From Loktanella gaetbuli (lineage in GTDB: Bacteria; Pseudomonadota; Alphaproteobacteria; Rhodobacterales; Rhodobacteraceae): a stretch of DNA of 64,000 nt. The stretch covers positions 170,185 through 234,184 of the forward strand of contig NZ_JAJATZ010000006.1 of the NCBI RefSeq assembly GCF_020531945.1, written 5' to 3'. The position numbers were made by a program, and so were the translations under genes. Below, piece by piece: positions 35,566 through 43,809 of the stretch (positions are counted from its first letter, which is position 1; each line of letters starts with the position of its first letter). The notes under the pieces were generated by a model that was not told the origin of the DNA, made no database searches, and was given only the letters and a program-made list of their open reading frames with translations.

Positions 35566-37644
35566 TCAGAACAGCCGCGGGAGCTTGTTGATGGCCGCCA
35601 GCTTCAGGTGGATCGGGGCTTCGCCACGGTAGACGGAGGTGTTCGTATCTTCATTTTCGGATTTCACATGTCCAACTAGATCGAAGCGTACGGCTCCAAG
35701 AACATCCGACGAAAACAAGAAAAAATCGTTCACGTAATGACGCATGGAATGCATGCACAGGTTTCTGGGATTGCCATCCAAGGCGGCTTCCAGCGATGTG
35801 CGCCACATGTAGTCGATGGACGCGCCGAATTTGTCGACCATCAAGGCGGGGTCGGTAGCCGCTGCCCTGCGAGATTTCTTTCGGGGGACCGGGACAACAT
35901 CCGGGAACATCAGTTTTTCTCCGCGATCCGCCATCTCGGAAACGTGTCTGCACAGTCCAAGTTCGATGAGGTGGGGATGAAGCGGCACGATGCGGGTCTT
36001 TTGGAATCGCGCGTCAGTTTCCCCCGGTTCCTCACCCTTGATGGAACGGTACTCGTTTGCCTGAATCACGATACAGGGATGACCGTCGATATGCTTGAGG
36101 TCGCTGATCTTGAGGCCTGCGATTTCTGCCCGGCGTGCTCCGGTATAGGCCAAGATGAGAGGGATCCAATAGCGCGAATCCCGGACAATTACCGATCCCG
36201 GCTCATGTCGACTCCCTTCGCTCTGGGCACCTTGCCACAGGTGATGCGCAAAGACCGTTTTCAGCTCCTCCGCAGTGAACACGGGCCTCTGCTTGTGCTT
36301 TGCGCTCTTTCCCTTGGCTTTCGGTTTGATTTTCTTGGTGTTCAGGGCGGGATCCAGATCGTGGCCTTCCGAAGCCGCCCGCTCCAGCAGAAGCTCGACC
36401 GACTTGATATGGCGCTGGCGTGTGGAGACGTGGGGCCCCTTTTCGGAGTCGGGCATGAATCGTGCCTTTTGCATGATGTCTTCGATTGTCCTCGAGCCGT
36501 CCTGCGGAGACCTCATGAAGTGGATCGGGAAGGTCGCAAGGGCATCCCGGAATGCGGAGAGATGATGTTGACGAATGTCATCGACCCGCTGAAGGCTGGT
36601 GATCAGGCAGAACAGACGGAGGCTTGCGGCGCGCTGCGCGATCGTTTCCTTGCTCAATCCGTCTGTTGTCGCCATCCGCCAGAAGATCCCGGCGATGTCC
36701 GGACCATCGATGACCTTTTCGTGGTGCCGTGCCACCGCTTCCGCTTGTGCCTGCTGCGCGCGCAAAGCGTCGATCGTCAACGGTTCGCGGATTTCGTCGA
36801 CGCCGGGCGTGAAGCTGATCTTGCGCTTGTCGGCAGTGATCTGGATCGCGCGGGCAGCCTCGATCGCTTTCGTCGGAACCTGCTGCGGCAGCACCGCGAC
36901 CAGCGACGGGGCGGGTGCGGCCAGTGACTGGGTCACGGTTTCGGACATGACCTCACGGACTGGGACCAGAGGCGGTGTTTCTGCTTGGCTGATGAGCGTC
37001 TTCGCAAGATCGGCATAGACCTGCGCGCGCAGGTCCCGACAATTCTGCTCGGCGTCCAGGGCCGCGAGCCGTGCCTGAAGGTGGGCCTCAATGATCTGGT
37101 ATTCGTGTTCGCGCGAGGCAACCTTGACGCCGGTGACGGTTTCGAAATCGCGGATCACGCGCTGGCGCTGATCCTGGTCGCGCAATCCCCGGACATCGTT
37201 CGCGTAGAGGGTGACGGCCCCCTGCACTTCGTCCGCGGTCCACGACGGATCAATCCGCGCCGGTTCAAGCGCGGGCGCGATGCCGTCTTCGACCAGTGCC
37301 CGCAGGACCGCACGCTGCACGCGATGGGTTGCATGGGGCGAGGTCCTGCGCCCGGACATCCGTTCCATCCGCAACTCGCGGCGCAGGTCGTCGATGATCA
37401 CCTGCATACGCGTCTGGATGTAAGTCGCGATCAGCGCTTCCGGCAGCGGGTCGATCAAAAAGGTGAAGGCGTTCAGCATGGCGTCGAACTCTGTCGTCAG
37501 TGTTCTGGACCAAGTATGCGCCGTTTTTTCATCTGTCGTCCCCAGTGCCACCTGCACCGAGCGGATAGATGTGGATAACCCCGGGATCCGGCGCCTGAAA
37601 TGGAAGTGGCGTCCTTGGCGGAAAAGGTATCTGGGTTGGTGCAT
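35566..37644 (-). CDS. int: Tyrosine recombinase / integrase of the 27-kb element
   Basis: The ATG at 37644 follows AGGAGG and gives 692 aa starting MHQPRYLFRQGRHFHFRRRIPG, an arm-binding N-terminus common in long alphaproteobacterial integrases. Catalytic motifs appear as AYTGARRAEIAGL (first Arg), HSMRHYVNDFF (His-x-x-Arg) and GHVKSENEDTNTSVYRG (Tyr). The 35-codon N-terminal extension to 37746 crosses the arm-type repeats and is unlikely. It lies about 150 bp inside the right att repeat and should integrate and, with a helper, excise the element at tRNA-Asn. No excisionase is obvious in the element. Confidence 0.9.
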   Translation of the reverse strand: MHQPRYLFRQGRHFHFRRRIPGLSTSIRSVQVALGTTDEKTAHTWSRTLTTEFDAMLNAFTFLIDPLPEALIATYIQTRMQVIIDDLRRELRMERMSGRRTSPHATHRVQRAVLRALVEDGIAPALEPARIDPSWTADEVQGAVTLYANDVRGLRDQDQRQRVIRDFETVTGVKVASREHEYQIIEAHLQARLAALDAEQNCRDLRAQVYADLAKTLISQAETPPLVPVREVMSETVTQSLAAPAPSLVAVLPQQVPTKAIEAARAIQITADKRKISFTPGVDEIREPLTIDALRAQQAQAEAVARHHEKVIDGPDIAGIFWRMATTDGLSKETIAQRAASLRLFCLITSLQRVDDIRQHHLSAFRDALATFPIHFMRSPQDGSRTIEDIMQKARFMPDSEKGPHVSTRQRHIKSVELLLERAASEGHDLDPALNTKKIKPKAKGKSAKHKQRPVFTAEELKTVFAHHLWQGAQSEGSRHEPGSVIVRDSRYWIPLILAYTGARRAEIAGLKISDLKHIDGHPCIVIQANEYRSIKGEEPGETDARFQKTRIVPLHPHLIELGLCRHVSEMADRGEKLMFPDVVPVPRKKSRRAAATDPALMVDKFGASIDYMWRTSLEAALDGNPRNLCMHSMRHYVNDFFLFSSDVLGAVRFDLVGHVKSENEDTNTSVYRGEAPIHLKLAAINKLPRLF

Positions 37645-37678
37645 GTCGCCCTCCTGATGAGGGCACCCGGACCGGACC

Positions 37679-37720
37679 TGTGCAACCGAAGTGTCAGCCG
37701 TGTGCAACCTGTGTGCAACA
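37679..37720 (+). repeat. Integrase arm-type sites, right end
   Basis: TGTGCAAC(C/A) occurs three times at 37679-37687, 37701-37709 and 37712-37720, in the same orientation as the left cluster; the first copy shares the 15-bp TGTGCAACCGAAGTG. The sites lie just upstream of the integrase start, so integrase binding could also repress its own gene. Confidence 0.65.
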
Positions 37721-37790
37721 TCGGCGGAGATGTCGGTCAAAACCATCGGAGCTAAACTCCGAAGTTGAACCTTTTCAACACCTTGAAGGG

Positions 37791-37815
37791 GAATTGGCTC
37801 CGACGGTAGGGATCG
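37791..37815. repeat. Right attachment repeat of the 27-kb element
   Basis: Perfect 25-bp copy of 10547-10571. It lies inside a longer tRNA-Asn fragment and is flanked by two divergent integrase genes, so it can be the right end of element 1 and the left end of element 2 at once. Confidence 0.85.
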
Positions 37816-37843
37816 AACCTACGACCAATTGATTAACAGTCAA
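37795..37843 (-). pseudogene. 3' half of tRNA-Asn(GTT)
   Basis: On the minus strand the segment reads from the anticodon loop (CTGTTAA, anticodon GTT at 37837-37835) through variable loop and T-arm (GTAGG TTCGATC CCTAC) to the acceptor and encoded CCA at 37795. The D-arm and 5' acceptor are absent. This is a junction fragment left by integration, not a working tRNA. The intact gene must lie elsewhere or have been lost. Confidence 0.75.
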
Positions 37844-37945
37844 AATTCAGTCCCAAACAGTCCCTAACTTTGTAAAACTATCATCGGTCATTATGGCCTA
37901 AATTTTAAAGCTAAAAACTCACTTCTTGCTAACGCTCCATAACGC

Positions 37946-37992
37946 GGGGTAACAGTTTCTAACGGGCTCATCCGTTACCCCTGTGTTACCCC
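37946..37992. repeat. GTTACCCC repeats upstream of P4-type integrase
   Basis: GGGGTAAC at 37946-37953 is the inverse of GTTACCCC at 37974-37981 and 37985-37992. The set lies between the tRNA fragment and the integrase start and may be arm-type sites of the second integrase or an autoregulatory operator. Confidence 0.45.
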
Positions 37993-38008
37993 GGGAGACA
38001 AATTGATC

Positions 38009-39262
38009 ATGGCAAGAGCTCTGACATCCAAGGCCGTGGAGGCTATGAAATCCGATCCAACCCGCCGGCTGGAGATCGCAGACCCTGCACTTTCAGGGCT
38101 CTATCTTGTGATTCAGCCGAGCGGGGCGAAGAGCTGGGCGCTGCGCTATAGATGGGCTGGTAAGTCGGCAAAGCTAACCTTGGGTAAGTGGCCCCTCTTG
38201 GGGGTGGCAGACGCGCGGGCTGCGGCATCGGAGGCGATCGATAAGGTAGATCACGGCCGAGATCCGTCTGCGGACAAGAAGGCCACCAAGGCAGCGCGCC
38301 TAGACGCCCAGCTGTCGGAGCGCGACAAGGTGAAAACGCTGGTCGACCAATATGACCAGCGCCACTTGATTGGTCTAAAGAGCGGTCGAACGGTGCGGCG
38401 CGAGTTGGATCGTCATGTCCTTGCTGTCTGGGGCGACCGTGACATTCACGAGATCCAGCGCCGCGACGTGATCGACCTATTGGACGGCATCGCAGACTCT
38501 GGGCGGATTGTTACCGCCAATAGGGTCCGAGCCTATCTAAATACGTTTTTCGCTTGGTGCGTTGAACGGGACATTCTTGCTGGTAGTCCGGCGACGGGCG
38601 TGAAGCCGGTTGCCAAAGAGATCAGCCGCGACCGTGTCCTAAGCGACACCGAGATCCGCTGGTTTTGGGAAGCCTGCGAGAATGCAGGTCAGCCTTGGGG
38701 ACCGCTGGGAAAACTGCTCCTGCTGACAGGTCAGCGTCTCTCCGAGATCGCCGGAATGACAGATTCCGAGATCTATGATGCCACCCTGCATCTTGGGGCT
38801 TTACGAACAAAAAACGGCCGTGCGCATGACGTCCCGCTTTCGAAGGCAGCAATGGATGTCCTGTCGAGCATGGTGCAGATTGAAGGGCAAGCAGGGCTTT
38901 ATCATACCACAAACGGAGAAACGCCACTGAGTGGGTTTCACAAGGGCCGCAACCGTTTGGCCGATGGCATGAGGGCCATAGCGCGTGAAGATGCCGGAGA
39001 GCCGACGGAGATCCCGCACTGGACATTTCACGACCTCCGGCGAACGGCTGCCACTGGAATGGCCCGTCTAGGCATCCCTGTCCGGGTTACGGAGGCGGTG
39101 CTGAACCACGCAAGCGGCACTGGCGGGGGGATCGTGGCTGTCTATCAGAGGCACGACTACGCCAACGAGAAGCGAAATGCGCTCGATGCTTGGAGCCAAT
39201 TTGTATTGGCTCTCGTCGGTAGCGCTGAAGATAGCTTGGTCATTCAAAAGGTGCGAGGATGA
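38009..39262 (+). CDS. int: P4-type tyrosine integrase of second element
   Basis: The product (417 aa from the ATG at 38009; TTG at 38003 is closer to GGGAG) has the N-terminal arm-binding domain of P4-like integrases (LTSKAVEAMKSDPTRRLEIAD, SGAKSWALRYRWAGKSAKLTLGKWP) and catalytic motifs TGQRLSEIAGM, HDLRRTAATGMARLG and VAVYQRHDY. It points away from the tRNA-Asn fragment, the usual layout of elements that use tRNA 3' ends. Its stop overlaps the start of the next gene (ATGA). Confidence 0.93.
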   Translation: MARALTSKAVEAMKSDPTRRLEIADPALSGLYLVIQPSGAKSWALRYRWAGKSAKLTLGKWPLLGVADARAAASEAIDKVDHGRDPSADKKATKAARLDAQLSERDKVKTLVDQYDQRHLIGLKSGRTVRRELDRHVLAVWGDRDIHEIQRRDVIDLLDGIADSGRIVTANRVRAYLNTFFAWCVERDILAGSPATGVKPVAKEISRDRVLSDTEIRWFWEACENAGQPWGPLGKLLLLTGQRLSEIAGMTDSEIYDATLHLGALRTKNGRAHDVPLSKAAMDVLSSMVQIEGQAGLYHTTNGETPLSGFHKGRNRLADGMRAIAREDAGEPTEIPHWTFHDLRRTAATGMARLGIPVRVTEAVLNHASGTGGGIVAVYQRHDYANEKRNALDAWSQFVLALVGSAEDSLVIQKVRG

Positions 39263-39975
39263 ACTACGACGAGTTTGTTCGGCGCTGGGATAGGCATGGT
39301 GTGAAGGATGACCCGCTTGTGCAAGTTATTTCAAAGCACACCCAAGCCGAAGGTGCCGAAGCTGGTTGGTGGGCCAGTCGAATCCACTCTCACGCGTTCA
39401 TGTTCGGCTACGAGGTTTATAGCCGATCGAAGGATATAAATGCTCTCGTGACTCTAGATCGAGCGGTTAGAGATATTCAAAAGGTACTTGATGATGATGC
39501 AATGACAAGTCTTGCTTTTAAACAGCTCTTGTCAGAGCTAGGAATAATCTATGAAGAAGAAATATTAAAGCACCGTCACATTGAGACCGTTCGTGATGGC
39601 GATGAAGATTCTCTCTCAAATGCAGGGGGTGACTTCACGCACGACATGAGACTGCTTTATCTTCTGGAGGAGCGAGCTAATTCAATTAGAACTGGAATTA
39701 AAAGAACAATTTCTTTCATTGAAGAGTCACCGTTAGAAAGGGTCTCTGCGTCGAAAATTAATGAGCGGGGTATTTCGCTTGTTGATGCGGCGCGTTTCAT
39801 GTGGTGCCTTGCGACGGATAAAGAAGCGCCGTCAAAAGACTTGAATCCCGCATCTAAATTCGGAGAGTTTTTGGCTGACGTTTTTGCAGCAATAGGGGAG
39901 ACTACTGATCCTAGATCGACCTTTCGAGCCTGGGCGCGTGAGCGAGGCGACTGGTCCCTAGATCCTCCAGAATAA
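39259..39975 (+). CDS. Hypothetical protein downstream of P4 integrase
   Basis: The 238-aa product (MNYDEFVRRWDRHGVKDD...) is acidic, soluble and mostly helical, without a recognised domain. Its codon use becomes AT-richer in the second half than that of the integrase, so it may have come separately. ATGA overlap couples it to the integrase. Accessory genes in this position of P4-like elements are often defence or anti-phage cargo; here nothing in the sequence proves that. Confidence 0.7.
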   Translation: MNYDEFVRRWDRHGVKDDPLVQVISKHTQAEGAEAGWWASRIHSHAFMFGYEVYSRSKDINALVTLDRAVRDIQKVLDDDAMTSLAFKQLLSELGIIYEEEILKHRHIETVRDGDEDSLSNAGGDFTHDMRLLYLLEERANSIRTGIKRTISFIEESPLERVSASKINERGISLVDAARFMWCLATDKEAPSKDLNPASKFGEFLADVFAAIGETTDPRSTFRAWARERGDWSLDPPE

Positions 39976-40053
39976 CTGTGCCACCATGGGACGACTTTGA
40001 GGTTTTAACTTCATTAGAAAGAGGCCTAACGTTTAATAACGAGAGGTCTAAAA

Positions 40054-40242
40054 ATGCAACGAAAGTTAATATCGTCGTTCGCAGTTCGAGAGCTTTGCGG
40101 CGGCGTTTCCAACATGACAATCTGGCGCTGGCTGCAAGATCCAGACATGAACTTTCCAAAGCCAATCAAAATTGGAAGACGGAACTACTGGCGCGAGGCA
40201 GATATGATTGTCTGGCTCGATCAGCAAGTGTCGGCAACCTGA
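40054..40242 (+). CDS. AlpA-like regulator/excisionase
   Basis: The 62-aa product MQRKLISSFAVRELCGGVSN... carries a winged-helix/MerR-like domain with MTIWRWLQDPDMNFPKPIKIG and a final READMIVWLDQQ, the standard AlpA layout. AlpA proteins activate or act in excision of P4-like prophages and satellites. Start chosen at the ATG at 40054. Confidence 0.88.
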   Translation: MQRKLISSFAVRELCGGVSNMTIWRWLQDPDMNFPKPIKIGRRNYWREADMIVWLDQQVSAT

Positions 40243-40244
40243 TC

Positions 40245-40817
40245 ATGGCTGAACGCATAAAAGGCGTCGCCCTTTCGGCAAAGGGAACGGCGTCTAACGA
40301 CTCGAAAGCGGCTAACCTCCACTCAATGAACTGCCTCAATCAGCAAGCAGGGGCAACCTGTGTTTCCCACCTGAAAAAATGCCAGAAAAGTTCGCTAGAA
40401 GCTCGTAATTGTCTAGGGTCCTGTGGCGTGTCAGGCATTTTTGCACACGCCCGCCCGGCGCACCAGACCGTCGCCAAGTCGATATGCTATGCGCTGACCC
40501 TCGAACACGCCGACGGTTGGCATGCATTGCCGGTCATCCTGCGGGCGCGGCTGAATGAACGTGAACGCGGGGCGTTGGCCTGCGTCGCATTACGAGCAAT
40601 GGACGGCAGCAACGCGGCGTTCGTCGCGGACCTCTTCACCGACAGCGCGGGAATGCCTGCCATGCCGATGGTGAGCAAGATGGAGGAGGCCTCTTTTTGG
40701 GCCGATATGGCGACCACCTTGGAGCTTGAGGCTTATTGCTTCGCCACGTTCCGGCGCATGGCGCCTGACCGTCAGGCTGCGTTCCTCAACTTCATCCAAA
40801 GGGGGGCCGCGGCGTGA
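40245..40817 (+). CDS. Hypothetical protein of satellite replication region
   Basis: The 190-aa product starts at ATG 40245 directly after AlpA. The N-terminal half is low-complexity and cysteine-containing; the C-terminal half (LNERERGALACVALRAMDG..., MEEASFWADMATTLELEAYCFATFRRM) is helical and resembles small proteins that precede RepA-like ATPases in Rhodobacterales elements. It overlaps the next gene by 4 nt. Function unknown. Confidence 0.68.
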   Translation: MAERIKGVALSAKGTASNDSKAANLHSMNCLNQQAGATCVSHLKKCQKSSLEARNCLGSCGVSGIFAHARPAHQTVAKSICYALTLEHADGWHALPVILRARLNERERGALACVALRAMDGSNAAFVADLFTDSAGMPAMPMVSKMEEASFWADMATTLELEAYCFATFRRMAPDRQAAFLNFIQRGAAA

Positions 40818-42157
40818 CCTCAGGATTCAACGACGTTCGTGTCAGCGATAATAAGCCTCTGGCAATGGTTAAATCGAAAGTCCCGCAGCGTGACCCTTCG
40901 GACTTCAATAACACACAGCAAGGTAGGGATAGCTTCAAGCGGATGGCACAACTGGACAGCGCGTTTCAATCTGCATTTCTGCGCGCTCCAAATTCAGACC
41001 CTTTGCTACTACCGACCAACTACGTTTGGCGCGATCCGGCGCTGATCCCGCCGCGACCGTGGATTTACGGCAGTCACCTGCTGCGGAGACAAGCGTCTGT
41101 CACGGTCGCACCCGGCGGGCTTGGCAAGTCGTCCCTTTCGATTGTCGAGGGGTTGGCTATGGTCACAGGCCGAGACCTGCTGGGCGATAACGTCCACGAC
41201 GGACCTAAGTCGGTCTGGCTGTTTAACCTCGAAGATCCGCTTGACGAACTCGAGCGCCGGATCGCCGCGGCGATGCAGCTTCACGGCATCTTAGGGAGCG
41301 AACTGGGCACACGTCTGCACATCGATAGCGGTCGCGATAGGCCGCTTTGCACGGCGATCCAAACCCGGAACGGCGCACAGATCATCGAACCAGTCTTTGA
41401 AGATCTGGCGCGGCAAATCCGGGGTCGCAAGATTGACGTGCTGGTGGTCGATCCTTTCGTATCGTCGCACCGAGTCAGCGAAAACGACAACGGCGCAATC
41501 GACCTTGTGGCGAAAAAGTGGGCCAAACTGGCGGACGAATGCAACTGCGCAATCGAACTTATCCACCACACTCGCAAGACGAACGGCGAAGAGGCAACGA
41601 CCGAGGCCGCTAGGGGGGCATCGGCACTTTTGTCAGTTGCAAGGTCCGGTCGTGTCCTCAACCGCATGACAAGCTACGAACGCGAATCTGCAGGCATCCC
41701 TGTGGATGACCTGTCCACCTACTTTGCAGTTACCCGCGACAAGGCCAACTTGGCACCCGCTGGGCTGCGGCAATGGCGGCATATGGCATCTGTCCACCTT
41801 GCTAATGGCGACGACGTCGGCGTGGCTGAGGCATGGAAATGGCCCGACACCTTCGACGGTCTCACGGTGAAGGACTTATTGTCAGTTCAGAACGCAATCG
41901 ATGGAAAACTGCCGCGCTACTCTCACCAAGCTGGCGGCGACTGGGTAGGCGTGATTGTGGCGGACGTGCTGGGTCTGCATGCTATAACTGACCGCAAGCG
42001 GATAAAGAAAATCATTGAAACTTGGATCCAAACTGGGGCGCTCGTGAAGGTTATGTGCGATGACAAAAAACGCATGAAGAGACCATGCCTTAAGGTGGGC
42101 GATTGGGCCGCCGAACGATCTGCCACACCACCCTACAAACATGGTGGGGCAAAATGA
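40814..42157 (+). CDS. RepA-like hexameric helicase/AAA ATPase
   Basis: The 447-aa protein has a RecA-type ATPase of the RepA/AAA_25 class: Walker A APGGLGKSS (99-107), acidic NLEDPLDELERRIAAAM, Walker B DVLVVDPFVSSH and IELIHHTRK. The C-terminal part resembles a winged helix (ADVLGLHAITDRKRIKKIIETWIQ). Such proteins are replicative helicases of small plasmids and satellites. It supports reading this region as a replicating satellite or plasmid-like element. Confidence 0.85.
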   Translation: MTSGFNDVRVSDNKPLAMVKSKVPQRDPSDFNNTQQGRDSFKRMAQLDSAFQSAFLRAPNSDPLLLPTNYVWRDPALIPPRPWIYGSHLLRRQASVTVAPGGLGKSSLSIVEGLAMVTGRDLLGDNVHDGPKSVWLFNLEDPLDELERRIAAAMQLHGILGSELGTRLHIDSGRDRPLCTAIQTRNGAQIIEPVFEDLARQIRGRKIDVLVVDPFVSSHRVSENDNGAIDLVAKKWAKLADECNCAIELIHHTRKTNGEEATTEAARGASALLSVARSGRVLNRMTSYERESAGIPVDDLSTYFAVTRDKANLAPAGLRQWRHMASVHLANGDDVGVAEAWKWPDTFDGLTVKDLLSVQNAIDGKLPRYSHQAGGDWVGVIVADVLGLHAITDRKRIKKIIETWIQTGALVKVMCDDKKRMKRPCLKVGDWAAERSATPPYKHGGAK

Positions 42158-42414
42158 GGCAAGCGCGAGTTGAGAAAGGTGCCACACCACCACCACCCCC
42201 TATGGGGGCGGTGGGTGGTAGTGGGGCGGCACACCTTGGCCGTAAGGTGGAAAGGCAATTTGGCACTCACAATCAGCGAGTCGTTGAAGGAGTGGCCGAC
42301 GAAATACAGATGGCTGTGGCCGAGGCACACCGTATCCGATGTCTCCGATTTGCAAACGTGATGACGGTATCGAATGCGGTTCTGGATCTTCGAAGCACAG
42401 CTGCGCATCCGTAA
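42154..42414 (+). CDS. Small hypothetical protein with proline run
   Basis: The 86-aa product begins MRQARVEKGATPPPPPMGAVGG; the ATG overlaps the RepA-like stop (ATGA). It is basic with no recognised domain. The first 30 residues are low complexity. Coding is supported mainly by coupling and open frame. Confidence 0.5.
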   Translation: MRQARVEKGATPPPPPMGAVGGSGAAHLGRKVERQFGTHNQRVVEGVADEIQMAVAEAHRIRCLRFANVMTVSNAVLDLRSTAAHP

Positions 42415-42463
42415 TCTAGCAGGCATAGCTTTTTAAATCTCTGACAATAGAAGGACTTCTGAA

Positions 42464-42772
42464 GTGCCAAAGCAAATCTCGGATTTAACACCTCGAGAGC
42501 AAAAAGACGTAATCCTCAGTTTCTTAATAGATTTTGCGGATCACGATGAAGAAGGCGATCTTTTGTCCTACCTCGACCACATTGGCTTTGATCTGCGGGT
42601 CATCCGCCATGTTAAGGAACTGCCTGCAGCGTTTGTAGCCAAATATCGTCTGAAAACCGGTAAGTACGATGTGGACCGCGCCGCAAATGACCTTGCCACC
42701 TGGCCCCCAATTGCCGCCCGCATTGCGGAGCTGACCGAAGCCGAGCAGAAAGGTTTGCCTAATGATTTGTGA
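42464..42772 (+). CDS. Hypothetical acidic protein
   Basis: The 102-aa product (GTG start at 42464; MPKQISDLTPREQKDVILSFL...) is helical and acidic. It overlaps the next gene by 11 bp. No domain recognised. It may be a regulator or partner of the following zinc protein. Confidence 0.6.
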   Translation: MPKQISDLTPREQKDVILSFLIDFADHDEEGDLLSYLDHIGFDLRVIRHVKELPAAFVAKYRLKTGKYDVDRAANDLATWPPIAARIAELTEAEQKGLPNDL

Positions 42773-43181
42773 GTGGCAAGAGCAGGTTGATGTCCGCCTC
42801 TTGGGCAGAGATTTGCCGGCGCGGAAGTGGATTATTTCGCAATGGGTGCGGATCACAACGACACCGTGTCATTTCGGCGGTGTGCGCTATTGGTTCATTT
42901 GCCCCAGCTGTGATCGCCGCTGCGCCATCCTGTATCCGCACGCCTGCCGCAAGTGCATTGACGGTCGCTATCAAGTTGAACTTCTCACCCCCGCGCACCG
43001 CCAAATAACCAAAGCTATCCGTGTGCGCAGAAGGCTCGGTCAAACTAAGAACGGGATGGTTGGCCGGTTTCCACCAAAACCTAAGTGGATGCGTTGGCAC
43101 ACATACCTGAACCTCCGCGCCAAGAGTGAGGCCCTTGAAAAAATCGTATGGACAACAGCTCATGCAAAACTCGTCAGATAG
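42762..43181 (+). CDS. Hypothetical zinc-ribbon protein
   Basis: The 139-aa product has GVRYWFICPSCDRRCAILYPHACRKC, a four-to-five cysteine zinc ribbon, flanked by basic arms rich in Arg and Trp. Proteins of this style are frequent in Rhodobacterales prophages and satellites near RepA-like genes; role unknown, nucleic-acid binding is likely. The last recognisable gene of element 2. No gene is seen from 43182 to the IS left end. Confidence 0.68.
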   Translation: MICEWQEQVDVRLLGRDLPARKWIISQWVRITTTPCHFGGVRYWFICPSCDRRCAILYPHACRKCIDGRYQVELLTPAHRQITKAIRVRRRLGQTKNGMVGRFPPKPKWMRWHTYLNLRAKSEALEKIVWTTAHAKLVR

Positions 43182-43542
43182 ATTCTTGGGCCGTCCACGT
43201 TTCGTGTTGGTCGCTTTTGGGCTGCACTCGGACATCTCTCATCGGTCAGGAGAATGGGTAAATCAAAGTACGGCTGGAGGCTGCCGAGGTGTCTGTGATC
43301 GATGCCAGATGCGGGAATCCGCCGTTGAAGCGTTTTTGGGCGCGCTACCCAGAATCGTCACTGCCGACATTTAGAGAGCACGCTGCTTGACACTACAGAG
43401 CGACCGCAAGCATGTCGTTTAGTCTGCAAATTAGCGATAGGCTCAGGAATGAGTTCCTGAAGGTTGTTTCCGCAACGTGTGACCTGCCACGGGATTTTTC
43501 CTCCACCGTCGATTAGAGTCCGACCCAACCTGAGGACGGACA

Positions 43543-43809
43543 ATGAAGCGAACGAGATTCACGGACGAGCAGATCATCGGCATCCTGGCCGAGCATGAGG
43601 CAGGCGCAAAGTGCGCGGACCTGTGCCGCAAGCATGGCATGTCGGAAGGCACCTTCTACAATTGGAAAGCCAAGTTTGGCGGTATGACGGTGTCGTAGGC
43701 GAAGCGGCTGAAGGCGCTCGAGGATGAGAACGCCAGGCTCAAGAAGCTGCTGGCCGAACAGATGCTGGATCTGGCTGCTATGAAGGATCTGGTCTCAAAA
43801 AAGTGGTAG
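43543..43809 (+). pseudogene. IS3-family orfA with premature stop
   Basis: The frame encodes the usual 88-residue IS407-type OrfA: MKRTRFTDEQIIGILAEHEAG, a helix-turn-helix LCRKHGMSEGTFYNWKAKFGG and a leucine zipper ALEDENARLKKLLAEQMLD. Codon 52 is TAG (43696-43698), where relatives have glutamate in a SEAKRLKALED context. OrfA is needed for DNA binding and for making the OrfAB fusion, so this copy is probably immobile without readthrough. Confidence 0.85.

Noticed and set aside
35737..36927. 396-codon frame on the plus strand
   Set aside because: It lies opposite the integrase gene, has no ribosome site or recognisable domain and mirrors the codon bias of the true gene.
43126..43374. 82-codon frame after the zinc-ribbon gene
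   Set aside because: Begins inside that gene in another phase, has no ribosome site and no recognisable features.
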